Assembly (NCBI GenBank): GCA_900546385.1
Contig: URCT01000005.1
Span: 1 to 43,545 of the forward strand
DNA from: an uncultured Eubacteriales bacterium
GTDB taxonomy: Bacteria > Bacillota > Clostridia > Oscillospirales > CAG-382
Length of the DNA stretch: 43,545 nucleotides
Direction of reading: 5' to 3'
The notes below the pieces were generated by a model. The model had not been told where the DNA came from and searched no databases. It worked only from the letters and a program-made list of their open reading frames with translations. Each line of letters begins with the position of its first letter. The stretch's first letter is position 1. Position numbers and translations under genes: made by a program. Below, one piece after another: positions 39,650 to 43,545 of the stretch.

Positions 39650-40930
39650 ATGAAAAAGTCAGCCGTACTCATCATCGTGATAGCTGTCATATTCTCCTGC
39701 TTTGCCGGCTGTGGAAAAAAACCGGTTGGATTTGACGACCTTGAGAACCTCGCAATAGCGGCGGCTCTTTCCTATCGCACGCTTGTCTGGAACGGAAGTA
39801 TGGACACCGACACGCCCGAATTTGCCTGGAACACAGCCGGATGGTACGCGGCGTACATGGCGAACCTTGAATTTTCAGACGACGCCGCGCTGCCCGAGGA
39901 GCAGCTGAAGGAGATCCGGAAAATCCTCTTAACCGGTGAAGCTGCCATGACACCGCCGGACGGCATTGACGCGGAGACAGAAACCCGAGACGGCAAGACC
40001 TGCTGGATATTTCCGGAAATTTACGAGGCTTTTCATTCATACCTCGGAGTCGTCTCTGAGGTAAGCTGCGAGAATGTCAAAAAGAATGCATATGTCGTCA
40101 CGATACGCGACCATTTGCGCTTCGATGTTGTCGAGGAAACGGTATTCAACGTCACATTCAAAGAGGAAAACGACGGCTACACACTTTCGGAGTTCAGCCG
40201 CAATGAATTCATCGATCTGGATTTTACGCCGGATATGCTGCGTGCCGCAAACCATCTGTCGAACCTGTTCTCGATATATGACAATCTCACGATTACAGAG
40301 GACTACTTAAGCGGATACGGATCGCTCATCTACTCTGCAAAAACCGACAACGGGTACGCTCTCTGGATGGATGACGGATCAACAGGCTACTATGATGAGT
40401 TTCAATTCAATGCCGGCGATGGCGAAGCCGGCAGAGTAAGCGTCCTGCCTGTCGACACCTCGTCCGACTGGCTCGATGATTACGTTGTCACATGGCTGCT
40501 TCCGGATGAGAAGGCCTATCTGACACGGCTTACCTGCACCGAGGAAGAAGAGATTTTCTTTGTCGATTACGGTTCTTCAAGCACCGTCTTCACGGTCGAT
40601 CGCGGAACCCTCGCACTGAAGAAGCTCGAATCCTTTGACGAAAATGACGACTCTTACTACATGGCAAAATTCAGCTACGGCGACAAACTTCCCGAGCCGG
40701 ATACGATCGCTGCGTGGAAAGGACCGCTGCGGACCGTGTCGCTCAAGCTGCTCTACTCTGACGGCGAGACTCTCGGACTGACCTTCACAATTCCGGCAGA
40801 CTGGGAGTTCGACGTATTTGAGTACTGCCCGTGGGGCACGGCATACCTTGATGAAGCATGCACCGAACTGTATGAATACCCCGGAGACGGGATCGACTAC
40901 ACGATCTTTGTCTGCGAAGGGGCGGAATGA
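39650..40930 (+). CDS. Large lipoprotein, unrecognised
   Basis: The 426-residue protein has a lipoprotein signal with lipobox FAGC (Cys21), followed by a soluble acidic, aromatic-rich protein (for example NTAGWYAAYMANLEF, ITEDYLSGYGSLIYSA, YYDEFQFNAGDGE). I do not recognise a domain. AAGGAG precedes ATG 39650, 18 nt after the TPM gene. It is the third lipoprotein of this gene series. Function unknown. Confidence 0.75.
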   Translation: MKKSAVLIIVIAVIFSCFAGCGKKPVGFDDLENLAIAAALSYRTLVWNGSMDTDTPEFAWNTAGWYAAYMANLEFSDDAALPEEQLKEIRKILLTGEAAMTPPDGIDAETETRDGKTCWIFPEIYEAFHSYLGVVSEVSCENVKKNAYVVTIRDHLRFDVVEETVFNVTFKEENDGYTLSEFSRNEFIDLDFTPDMLRAANHLSNLFSIYDNLTITEDYLSGYGSLIYSAKTDNGYALWMDDGSTGYYDEFQFNAGDGEAGRVSVLPVDTSSDWLDDYVVTWLLPDEKAYLTRLTCTEEEEIFFVDYGSSSTVFTVDRGTLALKKLESFDENDDSYYMAKFSYGDKLPEPDTIAAWKGPLRTVSLKLLYSDGETLGLTFTIPADWEFDVFEYCPWGTAYLDEACTELYEYPGDGIDYTIFVCEGAE

Positions 40931-40956
40931 AATCATATTTGAAAAGGAGTTTTACA

Positions 40957-41538
40957 ATGGGAATCTTCGACAAACTTAAAAGCACAGCAAAGCAGGCGGT
41001 CAACACAGCCGCATCTTCGGCGGCACACGCTATCGGCTCAAAGAGCGAGACCTTCACCTTCACATCTTTGCCGGAGAGCCTGGATAAGCTGCAGGCGCTT
41101 CCGGAGGCAAGCATGGATACGCCGTTCAAGACGGCAGCCCTGACTGTCCTCGCGCTCTGCGCCTACGCGGCAGACAGAAATATCGGCACCGAGATGCTGA
41201 ATTTCCTGCGCGGTCCGCGTCCTCTGAACGGACAGGAGATCTCCTTTCTGAACGACCGCTTCCGCGACGGAAAGACCTATCTGCCTTTCACCTACTTCTC
41301 CGGCTCGACGCCTGACAACAACTATACACCGACCCAACCCTACACGCTCGTCATCGAGTCGAACCACGTTTCAAACGAGGAACCCGGCTACATGAAGCTC
41401 TTCATTCCCTGCGGCGGAGCCGATTCTCCGCGCCCGATAAAGCTGCGCCAGCGCGGTTCTGACAGCAAGTGGTTCCTGTGGGAGCAGTATCTGCTGACCG
41501 GTGTCCGCACACCGAAATCCGAGGATCCCTGGGCATAA
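40957..41538 (+). CDS. Unrecognised soluble protein
   Basis: The 193-residue protein starts MGIFDKLKSTAKQAVNTAAS, an N-terminus common among phage-shock/TerD-neighbourhood and secretion-accessory proteins. The rest includes a helical part (MDTPFKTAALTVLALCAYAA) and a strand-rich end (YTLVIESNHVSNEEPGYMKL, SDSKWFLWEQYLL). No signal peptide. AAAAGGAG fixes ATG 40957, rather than the ATG at 40927 that overlaps the previous stop. It is co-transcribed with the lipoprotein gene. Family not recognised. Confidence 0.7.
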   Translation: MGIFDKLKSTAKQAVNTAASSAAHAIGSKSETFTFTSLPESLDKLQALPEASMDTPFKTAALTVLALCAYAADRNIGTEMLNFLRGPRPLNGQEISFLNDRFRDGKTYLPFTYFSGSTPDNNYTPTQPYTLVIESNHVSNEEPGYMKLFIPCGGADSPRPIKLRQRGSDSKWFLWEQYLLTGVRTPKSEDPWA

Positions 41539-41593
41539 CCAGCCTCCGGAATCAACGATAAAACAACAAAACAAACAGAGAGGAGATATCGCA

Positions 41594-42001
41594 ATGAACA
41601 TTGTCGGAAAATGGAAAGTCAAGGAGCTGCTCTTCCCAACCCGAAACGGTATGGTGTCCTACACGCCGGATAATCTGCCGGAGGGAGATAACGCGGACGA
41701 AATCATCATGATGCTCATGAACAGAACCGAATTCACTGAGGACGGCTCGATGAACACGCTGATGCGCGTACCCGAGGACAAAATCGAGCTTGCAAAGTCG
41801 CAGGGTGCCGTGATCGACGAGGACGGTTTCGCCGTTATCGAGCAGACCGCCTGGAAAGAGAAGGACGGTAAGTTCTACTACGATACCAAGGTCAAGGGCG
41901 AGGTGCTGGGAGAGGCGGTCGACCCGTTTGCCGAAATACCGGTGGATGAGGACGGCTGTCTGACCATCGCGTATGGCACGATAATCCTTGAGCGAATCTG
42001 A
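41594..42001 (+). CDS. Small lipocalin-like protein, unrecognised
   Basis: The 135-residue protein opens NIVGKWKVKELLFPT and continues as alternating strands (EFTEDGSMNTLMRV, AVIEQTAWKEKDGKFYYDTK, CLTIAYGTIILERI). The GKW start plus strands recalls lipocalin-like or META-type beta barrels that bind small molecules. No signal peptide. AGGAGAT precedes ATG 41594. It is the last clear gene of the rightward series. Function unknown. Confidence 0.65.
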   Translation: MNIVGKWKVKELLFPTRNGMVSYTPDNLPEGDNADEIIMMLMNRTEFTEDGSMNTLMRVPEDKIELAKSQGAVIDEDGFAVIEQTAWKEKDGKFYYDTKVKGEVLGEAVDPFAEIPVDEDGCLTIAYGTIILERI

Positions 42002-42110
42002 AGCCGATGCGCCCTCCCTGACTCTTACGTTCGACACCGGCAAGAATGTCTGCAAGTATTGCAAGCTCTTTGACAGCACGGTGGTCACATTTACAAAGCA
42101 GGCAAAATAA
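41990..42110 (+). pseudogene. Fragment after the lipocalin-like gene
   Basis: A frame overlapping the end of the previous gene reads APSLTLTFDTGKNVCKYCKL, then FDSTVVTFTKQAK and a stop. It has no start codon or ribosome binding site. It may be the last strands of a related barrel protein or a frameshifted end. Low confidence. Confidence 0.35.
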
Positions 42111-42147
42111 AAAATCGAAGAGAAGCTGTCGCAATAACACCCCAAAA

Positions 42148-42194
42148 AGCGTCCGGGCCCACCAAAAAAGGTGTAGCCTGGACGCTGCTTTTAT
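42148..42194. terminator. Terminator, bidirectional
   Basis: AGCGTCC/GGACGCT outer stem with CACC/GGTG inner pairing, flanked by AAAA and TTTT. It ends the long rightward series and separates it from the AgrC-like relic. Confidence 0.75.
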
Positions 42195-42434
42195 GATGAC
42201 TAAAATTGAAAGATATGCACCTTTTATCTGAACCATCAAAGGAACGTGTTTGGTGACAGTATTCTCTGCTGCTTCAATGGCATTATCTAACAGATTCCCA
42301 AACAGAATACCCGTATCGATTTGGTCCAAACCGGGACGTGAGCCGCTTTCAATACGGCGTTCAACAGCAATTCTTTTTTCGTTGCAAAGTGTAATAATTG
42401 CCTTGCCGACGAATAAATACGGGATCCAAGTCAT
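42195..42434 (-). pseudogene. AgrC-like histidine kinase ATPase fragment
   Basis: On the minus strand a frame of about 75 residues reads CNEKRIAVERRIESGSRPG, DTGILFGNLLDNAIEAAENT and KGAYLSILVI. This is the N-box region of a GHKL-type (AgrC-like) kinase, similar in layout to the intact one at 18387 but different in sequence. Both ends of the gene are missing. It suggests a second, lost Agr-like system. Confidence 0.65.
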
Positions 42435-42483
42435 AAGTGCTTTAATTTGTGGTATTAAGGCAATGTTATATTTTTTTCAGAAA

Positions 42484-42530
42484 GCGCTTTTGTGTGTTAT
42501 AGTATTTATAAAACACGAGAGCGTTTTTTG
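42484..42530 (+). terminator. Hairpin with T-run before the excisionase gene
   Basis: CGCTTTTGTGT pairs with ACACGAGAGCG (with G-U pairs) and is followed by TTTTTT, 23 nt before the excisionase start. It may be an attenuator. Confidence 0.5.
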
Positions 42531-42552
42531 ATTTTCGGAAGGAGGAAAAATT

Positions 42553-42744
42553 ATGTTAAATCAAAAGGCGCAAGACAACAAAAAAACTTATACTGTTGCT
42601 GAGATTGCCGATATGCTTGGTATCGGGCGAACCTCGGCATACAACTTGGTTAAGGAAAATCATTTTAAGGTTGTTAAAATAGGTGCTTCAATCAGAATTT
42701 CAAAAAAATCATTCGATGATTGGTTAGATAAACTAAATATCTGA
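42553..42744 (+). CDS. xis: Excisionase-family DNA-binding protein
   Basis: The 63-residue protein has the winged-helix pattern of excisionases and related HTH_17 proteins: KTYTVAEIADMLGIGRTSAY, NLVKENHFKVVKIGASIRI and SKKSFDDWLDKL. It would bind the attachment-site arms and promote excision with the integrase. GGAAGGAGG precedes ATG 42553, and the integrase gene starts 16 nt downstream, the usual xis-int order. It appears intact. Confidence 0.9.
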   Translation: MLNQKAQDNKKTYTVAEIADMLGIGRTSAYNLVKENHFKVVKIGASIRISKKSFDDWLDKLNI

Positions 42745-42759
42745 AAGGAAGTAAAAATT

Positions 42760-43286
42760 ATGGCATCTATAATAAAACGAAAAAAATCATATTCCGTTGT
42801 GTATAATTATACTGAAAGTCATCAAGATGAATTAAAAGGTTTGCTGGGAGATGAATACACAGACTATAATTTGGTTGTTGCCTTAAATAACGGCAGACCT
42901 TGCGAGGGCAGAGTTTTGTTAAAGGCGTTTGAAGCATTAAGAGAAAAAGCCGAACTTCCGAATGTTGTTTTTCACTCTCTCAGACATTCAAGCACGACAT
43001 ATAAGCTGAAACTTAATCACGGGGATTTGAAAGCAACACAGGGAGATACCGGACACGCTCAAATTGATATGATAACGGATATTTATGCTCACATTTTAGA
43101 CGAGGACAGAAAAGTAAACGCAATGAAATTTGAAACTTCATTCTAAATATCAAGGCTGATTTAAGAAATGTGCAAGCACCTCAAGAGGAACAAGCTGCAT
43201 TAGATGTATCTGCATTGATAGAGCAACTGCAAAAATCTCCCGAATTGTTGCAAACGCTATCACAGTTAATTGCTGCTAAGAATTAA
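42760..43286 (+). pseudogene. int: Tyrosine integrase, internally deleted and frameshifted
   Basis: The first 18 residues (MASIIKRKKSYSVVYNYT) are the normal start of Clostridial tyrosine integrases. About 230 residues, including the core-binding domain and the first catalytic Arg, are then missing. The sequence resumes with the C-terminal half: FHSLRHSSTTYKLKLNHGDL, TGHAQIDMITDIYAHILDED, with Arg, His and Tyr of the active site. A stop at 43146 ends this frame, but the normal tail (LRNVQAPQEEQAALDVSALI, QLQKSPELLQTLSQLIAAKN) continues in another frame to 43286. The enzyme cannot be active. AAGGAAG precedes the ATG. Confidence 0.85.
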
Positions 43287-43322
43287 GAAACGAAGTGCTG
43301 TTCCGAAGCAATGCTAATTAAG

Positions 43323-43425
43323 CTATTAGCAAAAAACAAAAATTATTAGCAAATCTCAAAAACGAGTTCGTTTCCTATTAGCAAAAAAACGGAACAGATA
43401 AACAGAAATCGAAAATTTTTAGCAC
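43323..43425 (+). repeat. TATTAGCAAA direct repeats, candidate integrase arm sites
   Basis: TATTAGCAAA occurs at 43324, 43344 and 43376, and a related TTTTTAGCAC at 43416. They lie between the integrase tail and the tRNA fragment, where arm-type binding sites are expected. Confidence 0.6.
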
Positions 43426-43434
43426 AAAGAAAAA

Positions 43435-43452
43435 GCACCGCAAAAGCGGTGC
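43435..43452 (-). terminator. Terminator of the tRNA fragment
   Basis: On the minus strand GCACCGC-TTTT-GCGGTGC is followed by TTTTTC, three bases after the CCA end of the tRNA fragment. Confidence 0.8.
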
Positions 43453-43455
43453 AAA

Positions 43456-43500
43456 TGGCGTCCCAGATAGGATTTGAACCTACGGCGTTTCGCTTAGGAG
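43456..43500 (-). tRNA. 3' half of tRNA-Arg(CCU), attachment-site core
   Basis: Read on the minus strand, exactly 45 nt fit a tRNA from the anticodon loop onward: loop CTCCTAA (anticodon CCU), 3' anticodon strand GCGAA, a 5-nt variable loop, T-arm GTAGG-TTCAAAT-CCTAT, acceptor strand CTGGGAC, G and CCA. The required 5' strands (GTCCCAG and TTCGC) do not occur to the right, up to 43545, so the gene is only a half. Such a half starting at the anticodon loop is typical of an element attachment site. Confidence 0.8.
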
Positions 43501-43545
43501 TATGGCTTACCATGTGATACACGGTTCGGATGTAACTTCCAATAT

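Noticed and set aside
43324..43425. Short CRISPR array
   Set aside because: The repeats are only about 10 bp with irregular spacing, and they lie between an integrase and a tRNA fragment; arm-type sites fit better.
43456..43545. Complete tRNA gene at the right edge
   Set aside because: No sequence to the right can pair with the acceptor strand CTGGGAC or the anticodon strand GCGAA, so only the 3' half is present.

Overview
The window looks like chromosomal DNA of a Gram-positive, spore-former-type gut anaerobe (class Clostridia, probably Oscillospirales). The support is indirect: strong AGGAGG-type ribosome binding sites, TTGACA/TATAAT promoters, many lipoproteins and S-layer-type proteins, an Agr peptide signalling system, BspA-type leucine-rich repeats and mid-range GC content. 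No rRNA or marker gene fixes the species.

Region 1 (1-8.0 kb) reads leftwards and looks like ordinary chromosome. It holds a MacB/FtsX-type ABC transporter with a consensus promoter and a TetR/MarR-like operator. Next is a three-gene sugar operon: a MerR-sugar kinase fusion, a GH32-like glycosidase and an AraC regulator, transcribed from a promoter with the 19-bp spacer typical of MerR control. A UvrD-type helicase follows.

Region 2 (8.2-18.4 kb) is a mosaic of intact accessory genes and broken ones. It has a BspA-type lipoprotein, gene-end fragments (ABC exporter, aldo/keto reductase, MATE, NUDIX), and a two-component system collapsed by an internal deletion. That system lies between two secreted-protein genes that share the same direct-repeat operator. 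A TetR regulator, a DUF3795 protein, a hydrolase, a RelB/YafQ toxin-antitoxin pair and a cut-short serine recombinase complete it.

Region 3 (18.4-26.4 kb) is the most interesting. It contains a full set of Agr quorum-sensing genes: AgrC-like kinase, AgrA-like LytTR regulator, AgrB-like processing protease and a 50-residue AgrD-like peptide gene. These bracket an RHS polymorphic-toxin locus with a Ntox50-like tip, a probable immunity gene and displaced tip/immunity fragments. The intergenic region between the toxin and agrBD has two oppositely oriented pairs of AACGAAT repeats, each with a 21-bp period as expected for LytTR-domain sites. I infer a quorum-sensing-controlled toxin locus, although the toxin gene has since been damaged by an internal deletion and a frameshift.

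Region 4 (26.7-42.0 kb) is richer in GC and reads rightwards. A 7TM sensor-like protein lacking a visible phospho-acceptor, a PAS histidine kinase and a NarL-type regulator form one translationally coupled unit. An S-layer-homology surface protein with its own promoter follows, then a long co-oriented series: a receiver-like protein, three lipoproteins, two DUF4428-type zinc proteins, a zinc-ribbon membrane protein, a TPM-domain protein and two small unrecognised proteins. No known pathway explains the series.

Region 5 (42.1-43.5 kb) is the decayed end of an integrative element: an AgrC-like relic, an excisionase gene, an internally deleted and frameshifted tyrosine integrase, candidate arm-type repeats and exactly the 3' half of a tRNA-Arg(CCU) gene, which marks an attachment site.
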